Source: an uncultured Cocleimonas sp. (GTDB lineage Bacteria; Pseudomonadota; Gammaproteobacteria; Thiotrichales; Thiotrichaceae). Taken from it: a stretch of DNA of 44,994 nucleotides. Where the stretch lies: positions 1 through 44,994 of the forward strand of contig NZ_CANLZW010000038.1 of NCBI RefSeq assembly GCF_947495625.1, given 5' to 3'. The first letter of the stretch is position 1, and each line of letters begins with the position of its first letter. Below, one piece after another: positions 7,752-15,709 of this stretch. The notes below the pieces were generated by a model, which did not search any database, was not told the origin of the DNA, and saw only the letters and a program-made list of their open reading frames with translations. The position numbers and the translations under genes are program-made.

Positions 7752-7990
7752 GTCACCCCCCGTACTTTAGGGCTGTTTTTTGGTCACCCCCGTACTTTAG
7801 GGCTGTTTTTTGGTCACCCCCGTACTTTAGGGCTCTTTTTAAGTCACCCCCCCACTTTAGGGCTGTTTTTAAGTCCCCCCCACTTTAGGGCTGTTTTTAA
7901 GTCACCCCCCCACTTTAGGGCTGTTTTTAAGTCACCCCCCCACTTTAGGGCTGTTTTTAAGTCACCCCCCTACTTTTGGAGGCTTTTTCT
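7752..7990 (+). repeat. Tandem array, eight copies of a 28-31 bp C-rich unit
   Basis: Units begin at 7752, 7783, 7813, 7843, 7873, 7901, 7931 and 7961. Each reads GTCACCCCCC(T/C/GT)ACTTTAG, then GGCTGTTTTT, with no spacer between units. The first three carry a GTACTTT variant, the next four CACTTT, and the last TACTTTTGGAGG, as in many single copies. The same sequence is the family dispersed through the window. The lack of variable spacers excludes a CRISPR array. Unit length suggests expansion by replication slippage or unequal exchange. Confidence 0.95.
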
Positions 7991-8090
7991 CATTTTTTGG
8001 TTAAGCAAAAATGAGCATGGGAATCTCAGGCAGAAAAAAGCCTCAGTTGAATATATGGTTTTAAATAGATAGTTTATGGGCTTCCGACGT

Positions 8091-8124
8091 CAGATGTAGC
8101 CTAGATAAGCGATAGCGTCATCTG
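8091..8124. repeat. REP-like imperfect palindrome
   Basis: CAGATG and CATCTG flank a centre reading GTAGCCTAGATAAGCG and ATAGCG. The GTAG head and the GATAAGCG...AGCG interior resemble bacterial REP (repetitive extragenic palindromic) elements. Only one copy is seen here, so the class call is tentative. Confidence 0.4.
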
Positions 8125-8451
8125 TGTTTCGAAAGATAGACTACAACAGATAGGTGAAGAATTAAGTATGTGCCAATAATCATGCATTAGATGGCGCAAG
8201 CTTATCTAACTTACGAATGCGGGTTACCGCGTTGTATTTAATGGAACTACACACTCAAATATTTTTTTTTGCTTTGTTCGTGGTTCGCATTTTTTCCCCA
8301 CCTTTAGAAATACTACTACCTCGTTGTGAAGTTCCACACGGAACACCTTGTTGTGTAAGTATATGATGTTGTAAACTTACTAAGCTGATTATTCTCCTAC
8401 TAATTATCTGTTTTGCAGAAATTAGAGTTCCCATGTAATTGAGTCTTATTC

Positions 8452-9026
8452 ATGAATATTCCCAATCTACCTACAGATAACTTATACAAGTTTGTTGCTT
8501 TAACAGGTGTTTTTCTGACACTCGTTTGTTTTGGGGTAATTGAGTACCGCATCACGCAACAAATTGAACTCGATACAGAAATCAGTCTCGGGAAAGAGTC
8601 TTTACAGAGTGATATGAGCCAAATAACGAAAGAAATTAGTGATATGAGCCTAATACTGAAAAAATTTGAAGAAATCAGCCCTGATCAAAAGGTATTTGAG
8701 GGGAAGGGGAAGGGTTATCAAAAGAAGACATTGCATTTAAGTATTACACTTTGAAACAATACGATTTAGAAGAAATAGAAAAGAGATTGAAAAAGGTTGC
8801 GCAGGGCAACATGCCTTTGAGGAAAAAATCTGAAGTTGCTGAAAATCACTTGCAAAGGACATTACGAATTGCTCCCTTTATGCTGTTTGGCGGTTTGTTC
8901 GGATTTTTATTAGCTTATTTGGGTTTTTATTTGTGGTATCACCGGCTTCAAAAGCTTCAAGATATTTTATTGCAGCACCAAGTGATTCAAGTCACTAAAC
9001 AAGTTGATCTAGCGGACATGGATTAA
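8452..9026 (+). pseudogene. Two-helix membrane protein split by a frameshift
   Basis: Two frames join into one protein of about 191 residues if one base is restored near 8700-8717. The first frame (8452-8754) begins MNIPNLPTDNLYKF, has a membrane segment at about 14-30 and a coiled-coil-like acidic/basic stretch. The second frame, read back from its TTG at 8751, continues as LSKEDIAFKYYTLKQYDLEE, then a second membrane segment at about 8865-8930 and a short cytoplasmic tail. The break lies in a G-rich run (gaggggaaggggaaggg), prone to slippage or sequencing error. It could be a disrupted gene, a base-call error, or less likely two coupled genes. I do not recognise the family. Two helices enclosing a periplasmic coiled coil would fit a small inner-membrane protein. 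Confidence 0.65.
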
Positions 9027-9147
9027 AGCTCTGAGTAATAAAAATAAATAACACTTGTATAAGCGTTGGGTGTGTATTGAGCTTTGGTAGTATTAGTAAA
9101 TTGAGTAATATTTTTCTACGAATAATTAGGGTCAAAGTAAGATTAAT

Positions 9148-9204
9148 GTCACCCCCGTACTTTGGGGCAGTTTTTAAAAAAGTGCCTATAAGTGGGGAGG
9201 TGAC
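9148..9204. repeat. Inverted pair of dispersed repeats between convergent genes
   Basis: The left arm (9148-9174) reads GTCACCCCCGTACTTTGGGG plus a T-run. The right arm is its inverted relative (reverse complement GTCACCTCCCCACTTATAGG). The A/T-rich centre would be the loop. The pair lies between the frameshifted gene on the plus strand and the regulator ending at 9209 on the minus strand, where it could end transcription from both sides. Confidence 0.85.
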
Positions 9205-9208
9205 TTAC

Positions 9209-10180
9209 CTAACTCTTCTTGCGTAATACAGAAGGCGTCTCCCCAAACAACTTACTAAACGAAGCCGAAAAGTGCGCCGCACTCACAAAACCTGTCGCCT
9301 GAGCAATTTCTATAATTTTCATTGGAGATTGTTGAAGTAATTTTTTGGCGGTTTTCAAGCGTAGTTGCCGATAAAAATCCATGGTTTTTTGACCCAGTTT
9401 ATCTTTAAATAAACGGTTTAACTGACGCGGACTAATTTCCGAAAGTCGGGCTAGTTGTTCCAAATCTAATGGGTCAGCAATGTGATTTTGCATCGCTTCA
9501 ATCGCAAGAATTACCGGCTGTGTGGCTGATGGATAGCGTTCTGCCAAACTCGAACGTTGCGGCCCTGCCGAAGGTCTGACTTCGGTATGGATAAACCAGT
9601 CGCTGACTTCTTGCGCAAATGTTGCACCATGATGTTTAGTGAGAATCGCATTCATCATATCTACTGGCGCAACACCACCGGCGCAGGTATAGCGGTCACG
9701 GTCGATAACATATAGTGAGTTTTCAAGCAGTATGTCTGGCATTAATTCCTGCAACGCTGTGGTGTACTCCCAATGTGCGGTCATGCGACGATTATTCATT
9801 ACTCCCGCCAAAGCTAATGTTACCGGCCCACCTGAAACACCGCCCAGGATCATTCCTTGCTTGCTTAACTTTCTCAGTAATTTATAAATCTCTGGTTTCT
9901 TCAAAACATTGAATTCACCACCACCGACCACAAACAGAATATCCACATTCTCTGCGTCTTCCAGTTTAGCGGTTGCATTTACCTGAATACCCATCGAACT
10001 TTTTGTTGAAACATCATCAATAGAAAATAGATCAATTTTATAAAACGGCTGTTCCTTTGCCCGCTTAAGCAATGTATTTGCAGCACGCAATGGTTCTATC
10101 GCCGAAGAGAAAGCCATCAAGGCAAAATCGTCGATGAGCAAAAAACCCACTCTGAATAATTGTTTATTATTTTTCGGCAT
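9209..10180 (-). CDS. GlxA-family AraC-type transcriptional regulator
   Basis: The protein has an N-terminal DJ-1/PfpI-like (GATase1) domain (FRVGFLLIDDFALMAFSSAIEPLRAAN, then VGGGEF and GGVSGGPVTLALAG, with Ser at the position of the family's nucleophile Cys) and a C-terminal AraC helix-turn-helix domain (residues about 225-320). I place the start at the ATG at 10180, which matches usual GlxA-type N-termini. A GTG at 10240 would add 20 residues with no ribosome site. The family includes GbdR, SouR and CdhR, which activate glycine-betaine, sarcosine or carnitine catabolism. It is divergent from soxB, so the inference is that it activates the sox operon in response to sarcosine or dimethylglycine. 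Confidence 0.88.
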   Translation of the reverse strand: MPKNNKQLFRVGFLLIDDFALMAFSSAIEPLRAANTLLKRAKEQPFYKIDLFSIDDVSTKSSMGIQVNATAKLEDAENVDILFVVGGGEFNVLKKPEIYKLLRKLSKQGMILGGVSGGPVTLALAGVMNNRRMTAHWEYTTALQELMPDILLENSLYVIDRDRYTCAGGVAPVDMMNAILTKHHGATFAQEVSDWFIHTEVRPSAGPQRSSLAERYPSATQPVILAIEAMQNHIADPLDLEQLARLSEISPRQLNRLFKDKLGQKTMDFYRQLRLKTAKKLLQQSPMKIIEIAQATGFVSAAHFSASFSKLFGETPSVLRKKS

Positions 10181-10282
10181 TTCTATATTAGAACATATTC
10201 CGTCTATTTTAAGAAATCCAAGTCTCGATAAACCTGCCACTATTAATCAACATTAATTGTATTAACTGCTAGAGAATTAAAT

Positions 10283-11578
10283 ATGCGTAATTCTGGTTTT
10301 CGATATTCGGGTTTTCGATATTCGGGTTTTCGATATTCGGGTTTTAAAGTTATCAAAGAAGCCCTCACCGGCCATAAAGGTTGGAAGCCAGTTTGGCGCA
10401 CGCCTGAACCAAAAAAAGAATACGACATTATTATCATTGGCGGCGGTGGTCATGGTTTAGCCACGGCACATTATCTGGCAAGCCGATACAACATCACCAA
10501 TGTGGCTGTTTTGGAAAAAGGCTGGATTGGTGGCGGAAATGTGGGACGTAATACCACGATTATTCGTTCTAACTATTTACACCCGGAAAACCAACCTTTC
10601 TATGAATTATCGATGAAGCTCTGGGAAGGACTCGAGCAAGATTTAAACTACAACGCGATGGTGTCGCAACGCGGAATACTTAACCTCTACCACAGTGATG
10701 GCCAACGAGATGCGTATGTTCGTCGTGGCAACTCGATGCTTATGTCGGGTGCTGATGCACAATTACTGGATCAAGAAGGTGTGCGTGAGCTCTACCCTTT
10801 CCTCGATTTTGACAACGCACGTTTTCCCATCAAAGGTGGGCTCTTACAAAAACGTGGCGGCACCGTAAGACACGATGCTGTAGCCTGGGGTTATGCGCGT
10901 GGCGCAGATAGTCGAGGCGTCGATATTATCCAGAATTGTGAAGTCACGGGCTTCCTGATTAAAGATGGAAAATGTACCGGTGTTAAAACCAATAAAGGTA
11001 ACATCGGCGCTAAAAAAGTGGCGTCCTGTGTGGCGGGTTCTTCTAGCCGGGTAATGTCACAAGCAGGTATGAATTTACCGATTGAAAGTCATGTATTACA
11101 AGCGTTTGTCAGTGAAGGGTTAAAGCCGATTATTGATGGCGTGATAACTTTCGGCGCGGGACATTTCTATATTTCCCAATCGGACAAAGGTGGCTTGGTG
11201 TTTGGTGGTGATATCGATGGTTACAACACCTACGCACAACGCGGCAATCTGCCAGTAGTGGAAGATGTATGTGAAAGCGGTATGGCGATTATGCCCTCCA
11301 TTGGCCGCGCAAAACTGTTACGAAACTGGGGCGGAGTGATGGATATGTCGATGGACGGCTCGCCATTTATAGATCGAACGCATATCAAGGGATTGTATTT
11401 TAACGGCGGCTGGTGTTACGGCGGTTTCAAAGCGACACCTGCTAGTGGCTTGTGTTACGCCCACCTTCTCGCTACAGATACTCCGCACGAAGTTGCCAGA
11501 GGCTATCGTCTCGATAGATTTAAGACCGGCAATATTGTTGATGAAAACGGACGAGGCGCGCAACCGAATACGCATTAA
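10283..11578 (+). CDS. soxB: Sarcosine oxidase subunit beta
   Basis: A 431-residue catalytic subunit of heterotetrameric sarcosine oxidase, which oxidatively demethylates sarcosine to glycine at its covalent FMN / FAD site. The dinucleotide-binding motif IIIIGGGGHGLATAHYLA is near residue 50, followed by EKGWIGGGNVGRNTTIIRSNYL, and the C-terminal GWCYGGFKATPASG fits the family. The N-terminus has a tandem repeat, RNSGF then three RYSGF, made by a 15-bp unit at 10301-10345. Related proteins usually have one such segment before KEALTGHKGW. It is the first gene of soxBDAG, with a 97-bp gap before soxD. The divergent GlxA-type regulator gene lies 102 bp upstream. Confidence 0.95.
   Translation: MRNSGFRYSGFRYSGFRYSGFKVIKEALTGHKGWKPVWRTPEPKKEYDIIIIGGGGHGLATAHYLASRYNITNVAVLEKGWIGGGNVGRNTTIIRSNYLHPENQPFYELSMKLWEGLEQDLNYNAMVSQRGILNLYHSDGQRDAYVRRGNSMLMSGADAQLLDQEGVRELYPFLDFDNARFPIKGGLLQKRGGTVRHDAVAWGYARGADSRGVDIIQNCEVTGFLIKDGKCTGVKTNKGNIGAKKVASCVAGSSSRVMSQAGMNLPIESHVLQAFVSEGLKPIIDGVITFGAGHFYISQSDKGGLVFGGDIDGYNTYAQRGNLPVVEDVCESGMAIMPSIGRAKLLRNWGGVMDMSMDGSPFIDRTHIKGLYFNGGWCYGGFKATPASGLCYAHLLATDTPHEVARGYRLDRFKTGNIVDENGRGAQPNTH
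10286..10345. repeat. 15-bp in-frame tandem repeat in the soxB N-terminus
   Basis: Three exact copies of CGATATTCGGGTTTT run from 10301 to 10345, preceded by a diverged copy (10286-10300). Each adds Arg-Tyr-Ser-Gly-Phe. Gain or loss of a unit would not shift the frame. Confidence 0.95.
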
Positions 11579-11616
11579 TTATGACTATCTTCAATTTCAA
11601 CAAACTAAACGCTATT

Positions 11617-11646
11617 AAAAAAATGCCCATAAGTGGGGGGGTGTCA
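11617..11646 (-). repeat. Dispersed C-rich repeat between soxB and soxD
   Basis: The minus-strand reading is GACACCCCCCCACTTATGGG followed by CA and a T-run. It lies inside the operon, 38 bp after soxB and 29 bp before soxD, so it is carried in the mRNA in antisense orientation. Confidence 0.85.
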
Positions 11647-11675
11647 TTTTTAATTCATTCAAGAGGTACAAAAGA

Positions 11676-12023
11676 ATGATTATTAACCACCCTCTTCTCG
11701 GCCCTCGTGACTCATCTGAATTCGTCTATTTAGGTGATGCCTGTTTAATTAATCGACCAGCCTGGGTAGGAGAAAGAACCGAAGGTGAAGATGTTAATGA
11801 CGCAAAAACGGCAGAAGCACTTCAGCAATACCACGACTATGTTCACCTAAGACAAAACAATGCGGGCGAACACAAAGAACTTTGGTATCACGAACAAGGT
11901 GATCGATCGTGGTTAGTTGTCACTCGCAATACCATCACCCATGAAATTTATAATGTTGAGCTGGCTAAAGATGTTGCGTTAGCTAATAAAACCGCGCGAG
12001 CTACTCAAGGCGGTAAGAAATGA
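11676..12023 (+). CDS. soxD: Sarcosine oxidase subunit delta, lacking the usual zinc cysteines
   Basis: A 115-residue small subunit of heterotetrameric sarcosine oxidase. The fold landmarks GPRDSSEFVYLGDA, ELWYHEQGDRSWLVV and RNTITHEIYNV match subunit delta. The well-studied form binds zinc with CPxCG near the N-terminus and HxxxC near the middle. Here these read HPLLG and HEQGD, so the three Cys ligands are missing. This belongs to a zinc-less variant or has lost the metal. A good AGAGG precedes the start, and the stop overlaps the soxA ATG by four bases, so it is clearly part of the operon. Confidence 0.88.
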   Translation: MIINHPLLGPRDSSEFVYLGDACLINRPAWVGERTEGEDVNDAKTAEALQQYHDYVHLRQNNAGEHKELWYHEQGDRSWLVVTRNTITHEIYNVELAKDVALANKTARATQGGKK

Positions 12024-15010
12024 GCCAACAAAACAGATTAAATAAAGACAAAAGTAGCGGCTTCATAGATCGTGATAAAACCATCCATTTCAATTTCAAT
12101 GGTGAACAGTTTGAAGGTTATCAAGGCGATACACTTGCCTCTGCATTACTCGCGAATGATCAAAAACTAGTCGCTCGTTCATTTAAATACCACCGTCCCC
12201 GAGGCATTTTCACGGCAGGTTCGGAAGAGCCAAATGCATTGATGCATTTACGTACAGGTGCGTATCAGGAACCTAATGTGCGCGCAACCGTTGCTGAGCT
12301 TTTTGAAGGATTAGAAGCGCGCAGCCAAAACCATCGTGGTTCGTTAAAGCACGATTTAATGGCAATCAATGATTTCTTATCTCCCTTCCTTACTGCTGGT
12401 TTCTATTACAAAACCTTTATGTGGCCAAAGGCATTTTGGGAAAAACTCTACGAGCCAATTATTCGCCAATCAGCGGGTTTAGGTGAGCTATCAGGACAAG
12501 AAGATCCCGATAAATACGACAAAGGCTTTTTGCACTGCGATATTTTAATTATCGGCGCAGGCCCTAGTGGCTTAGCTGCGGCATTAGCGGCTGCTCAGGC
12601 AGGAAGCAGAGTGATTCTCGCTGATGAAGACTTTGTCATGGGTGGTCGTTTAAATAACGAAACCTATCAGGTCAACGAAATGCATGGTGCAGCATGGGCA
12701 AAGGCAACCTTGGCTGAATTAGCCTCGATGGATAATGTACGTTTAATGAAACGCACTACTGTCCTCGGTGCTTACGATCATGGTATTTACAGCGCACTTG
12801 AGCGTAAAACAGATCACCTTTCTGCTAGTGATATTGCATACAATGGAAACAAACCAAGACAAGTGCTTTGGCGCATCTATTCTAAACGCGCCATCTTAAG
12901 CGCAGGCTCGACTGAAAGACCCATTGCTTTTCCGAACAATGACCGACCTGGAGTAATGTTAGCTGGGGCAGTTAGAACCTACGCGAATCGCTATGATGTT
13001 GCTGTCGGTCAAAACGTCAGTATATTTACCAATAATGATGATGGCTGGCGAACAGCAAGTGATCTTGTTGCTAAAGGTGTCACTGTGCAGGCAGTGATTG
13101 ATAGCCGCGACATTCATCCCGTCGCCGAAATTGCTGGAGCTAGCATTGAAATGGGTGCTCATGTGATTGATACAAAAGGTCGTCATGCGCTTCAATCGAT
13201 TCAGTTATCCAATGGTAAAACTTACGATACAGATTGCCTCGCCGTTTCAGGCGGCTGGAACCCGAATGTACAATTGAGTTGTCATCATCGTGGTAGACCC
13301 CAATGGAATGAAGATATTCTCTCTTTTGTGCCGAGTGGAGATGGTAGTGGGGGACTCCCTCCAGAAATGCATATTGCTGGAGCCGCAAACGGTCATTTAG
13401 ACTTATCATCTGCGTTAAGTAGTGGATACGAATTAGCCAAATCATTATCCAAAGAATTAGGAAATGCCTCCAAAGTGGGGGGGTGCCCTAAGGCAGAATC
13501 TGAGTCTATCGCGAACTCCGCTTTCTGGTTTGTAAAGACAGATACCAAATCACGCAGTTGGTTAGACTTTCAAAATGACGTTACCACCAAAGATGTCAGA
13601 CTCGCACAACAAGAAGGCTTCACCGCAGTCGAGCACGTAAAACGCTACACCACTTTGGGCATGGCAACAGATCAGGGCAAAACCTCAAATATTCCTGCGA
13701 TGGCAGTAATGGCGGACAACGAAGGCAAAACCATTCCTGAAGTCGGCACCACCATTTTCAGACCACCTTATACACCCGTATCTATTGCGGCGTATGCAGG
13801 TCGATCTCGGGGTAAAGAATTCCGTCCGACACGTCTCACACCCAGTCATCGATGGGCCAAAGAACAAGGTGCAGAATTTGTTGAAGTAGGCGCTTGGATG
13901 CGCGCGCAATGGTTTTCTAAAGATGGAGAAACTCACTGGCGCGAAAGTGTCGATCGTGAAGTTACCCAAACACGAAACTCTGTGGGCATCTGCGATGTGA
14001 GTACTTTAGGTAAAATCGATATTCAGGGTCGTGATGCGGGAGAATTTTTAAATCGCGTTTACTGCAATACCTTCTCTACCCTCAAAGTCGGTATGGTGCG
14101 TTACGGTTTAATGTTAAGAGAAGATGGCTTCGCCATGGACGACGGCACCACCGCGCGTCTTGGTGAACATCATTATCTGATGACCACCACCACAGCCAAT
14201 GCGGTTGGCGTATCCAGACATCTGGAATTTTGCCGACAATGCTTATGGCCAGATTTAGATGTACACGTGATTTCAGCCACTGAGCAATATGCGCAATATT
14301 CTGTGGCAGGTCCTAATGCTCGCAAGCTGTTACAGAAAATTGTTGATCCCGAATTTGATATCAGTAATGAAGCGTTTCCATTTATGGCGTGTGGCGACAT
14401 TACGGTGTGTGGTGGAACAGCGGCGCGTTTATTCCGCATTTCATTCTCCGGCGAGCTCGCTTATGAAATCGCAGTCCCGACTCGTTATGGCTACAGCATG
14501 ATGAAAACATTGATGCAGGCTGGCGAAGAATTTGATGCTGTCATTTATGGCACTGAAGCACTCAGCGTAATGCGCATCGAAAAAGGACACGCAGCGGGTA
14601 ATGAGCTTACGGGTCAAACCACCGCGCATAATCTTGGCATGGGTCGTATGGTATCGAAGAAAAAAGACAGTATCGGCAATATAATGTCTGAACGTCCGAA
14701 TCTTATTAAAGAAGATGCCAATAGATTGGTTGGGTTTGTACCCGTCGATAAAAGCGAGAAACTTTCAGCAGGTGCTCATTTCATCCAGAAAGGAAAAAGC
14801 GCCATCACTGAGAACGATGAAGGCTGGATGAGTTCGGTCGCCTTCTCTCCTTCTCTTGGCCATTCGATTGGCATCGGATTTATAAAAAGCGGACATCAAC
14901 GCATGGGCGAAATTGTTACCGCGAGTAATCTGCTTCAAGGTAAAGAAATCGATGTTGAAATTGTTTCAGCCCACTTTATAGATCCAGATGGAGAACGTTT
15001 ACGTGTCTAA
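12020..15010 (+). CDS. soxA: Sarcosine oxidase subunit alpha
   Basis: A 996-residue large subunit, close to the usual length of about 1000. Domains in order are an N-terminal 2Fe-2S-ferredoxin-like (Fer2_4-type) region (about 20-110), an NAD/FAD-binding Rossmann region (DILIIGAGPSGLAAALAAAQAG near 174), then a C-terminal GcvT/aminomethyltransferase-like region (about 600-996) that passes the methylene group to tetrahydrofolate. With SoxB, SoxD and SoxG it demethylates sarcosine to glycine, H2O2 and methylene-folate. Near residue 485 the coding sequence contains a copy of the window's dispersed repeat (13472-13487, encoding SKVGGCP) in the linker between domains. Start overlaps soxD by four bases. 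Confidence 0.95.
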   Translation: MSQQNRLNKDKSSGFIDRDKTIHFNFNGEQFEGYQGDTLASALLANDQKLVARSFKYHRPRGIFTAGSEEPNALMHLRTGAYQEPNVRATVAELFEGLEARSQNHRGSLKHDLMAINDFLSPFLTAGFYYKTFMWPKAFWEKLYEPIIRQSAGLGELSGQEDPDKYDKGFLHCDILIIGAGPSGLAAALAAAQAGSRVILADEDFVMGGRLNNETYQVNEMHGAAWAKATLAELASMDNVRLMKRTTVLGAYDHGIYSALERKTDHLSASDIAYNGNKPRQVLWRIYSKRAILSAGSTERPIAFPNNDRPGVMLAGAVRTYANRYDVAVGQNVSIFTNNDDGWRTASDLVAKGVTVQAVIDSRDIHPVAEIAGASIEMGAHVIDTKGRHALQSIQLSNGKTYDTDCLAVSGGWNPNVQLSCHHRGRPQWNEDILSFVPSGDGSGGLPPEMHIAGAANGHLDLSSALSSGYELAKSLSKELGNASKVGGCPKAESESIANSAFWFVKTDTKSRSWLDFQNDVTTKDVRLAQQEGFTAVEHVKRYTTLGMATDQGKTSNIPAMAVMADNEGKTIPEVGTTIFRPPYTPVSIAAYAGRSRGKEFRPTRLTPSHRWAKEQGAEFVEVGAWMRAQWFSKDGETHWRESVDREVTQTRNSVGICDVSTLGKIDIQGRDAGEFLNRVYCNTFSTLKVGMVRYGLMLREDGFAMDDGTTARLGEHHYLMTTTTANAVGVSRHLEFCRQCLWPDLDVHVISATEQYAQYSVAGPNARKLLQKIVDPEFDISNEAFPFMACGDITVCGGTAARLFRISFSGELAYEIAVPTRYGYSMMKTLMQAGEEFDAVIYGTEALSVMRIEKGHAAGNELTGQTTAHNLGMGRMVSKKKDSIGNIMSERPNLIKEDANRLVGFVPVDKSEKLSAGAHFIQKGKSAITENDEGWMSSVAFSPSLGHSIGIGFIKSGHQRMGEIVTASNLLQGKEIDVEIVSAHFIDPDGERLRV
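13468..13490 (-). repeat. Dispersed C-rich repeat inside the soxA reading frame
   Basis: The minus-strand reading is GGCACCCCCCCACTTTGGAG, then GC. The ending TTTGGAGGC matches the last unit of the tandem array, so this is more than a C-run. On the plus strand it is read as Ser-Lys-Val-Gly-Gly-Cys-Pro in frame. Confidence 0.7.
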
Positions 15011-15626
15011 CCCTCATTCGAATAGTAGCTTCACACTAGAAGCGCAAACACCTTTAAATGGTTTTAATCAAAGCTTTGATGGCATTCAAGTATCGGAGCT
15101 TTTGGGACACTCCTTGGTTTCAATGGCGATGCCTGAAGATAAAAAGTCGGCTTTAGCAGAAAATATCAAAGCAGCTTACAAAACCGATTTACCCGAGGTG
15201 GGGAAATTCACAATATCCGCTATCGATAACATGCGCATCTTGGGTTTACAGCAAGAACAGTGTTTTGTCTTATTTGAAAATGAAGCGGTTTATAAAAATG
15301 GCAATGCTGTGTCTCATATACAAGAGAAAACAAAAGATGCCGCTTACTTGAGCGACCAATCTGACAGCTGGGCGATGTTAAAAATCAGTGGGGAAAATGC
15401 AATATCAGCATTAGAACGAGTTTGCCCAATAAATCTTCAGCCAACTTCTGACCCCTCAAGTTTCGATACTTTTTCAGTCACGCGTACTTCAATGGAGTAT
15501 TTGGGAGTAATTATCATGCAACTGAGCAAGCAAGGGGCAGAAAACGAATACCTGCTTTTTTCACCACGATCATCTGCTGATTCATTTTTACACATGATTT
15601 TAACGTCAATCGAAAATGTGTCTTAG
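14988..15626 (+). CDS. soxG: Sarcosine oxidase subunit gamma
   Basis: A roughly 210-residue subunit at the end of soxBDAG, recognised mainly from position and size and from weak similarity to subunit gamma (a GcvT-like fold, with DSWAMLKISGENAISALERVCPINL typical of the family). It overlaps soxA. The true start may be the GTG at 15003, which has GGAG nine bases upstream, rather than the ATG at 14988, which has no ribosome site. The subunit supports folding or folate binding of the complex in other bacteria. Confidence in the complex assignment is high, in the exact start lower. Confidence 0.85.
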   Translation: MENVYVSNPHSNSSFTLEAQTPLNGFNQSFDGIQVSELLGHSLVSMAMPEDKKSALAENIKAAYKTDLPEVGKFTISAIDNMRILGLQQEQCFVLFENEAVYKNGNAVSHIQEKTKDAAYLSDQSDSWAMLKISGENAISALERVCPINLQPTSDPSSFDTFSVTRTSMEYLGVIIMQLSKQGAENEYLLFSPRSSADSFLHMILTSIENVS

Positions 15627-15709
15627 CTAGCATTTAATTAAAAGGAAAACTAAACAAATACTAAAAACAATAATTAAAGAAGTTAGGACAATAACCAAGG
15701 ACAGAGACA

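Larger units (their letters stand above)
7249..8451. other. Gene-free, repeat-rich stretch of 1.2 kb
   Basis: No convincing gene is present. The stretch holds a single C-rich repeat (7436), a degenerate copy (7562), a 7-bp GCCATGC/GCATGGC stem (7509-7526), the eight-copy tandem array (7752-7990) and a REP-like palindrome (8091-8124). The open frame at 7674-8072 is only a translation of the array. The rest is AT-rich with no recognisable signal. Confidence 0.8.

Noticed and set aside
7752-7990. CRISPR array
   Set aside because: The units follow each other directly without spacers, and no cas genes are present. The same unit is dispersed singly through the window.
7674-8072. An open frame of 132 codons
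   Set aside because: It is a translation of the 30-bp tandem array (repeated LGLF... and FKSPPHFRAV units). It has no start signal and no plausible protein pattern outside the array.
8690-8760. Programmed -1 frameshift joining the two frames
   Set aside because: No X-XXY-YYZ heptamer is present in the zero frame, and no downstream structure is obvious. A slippage mutation or sequence error is simpler.
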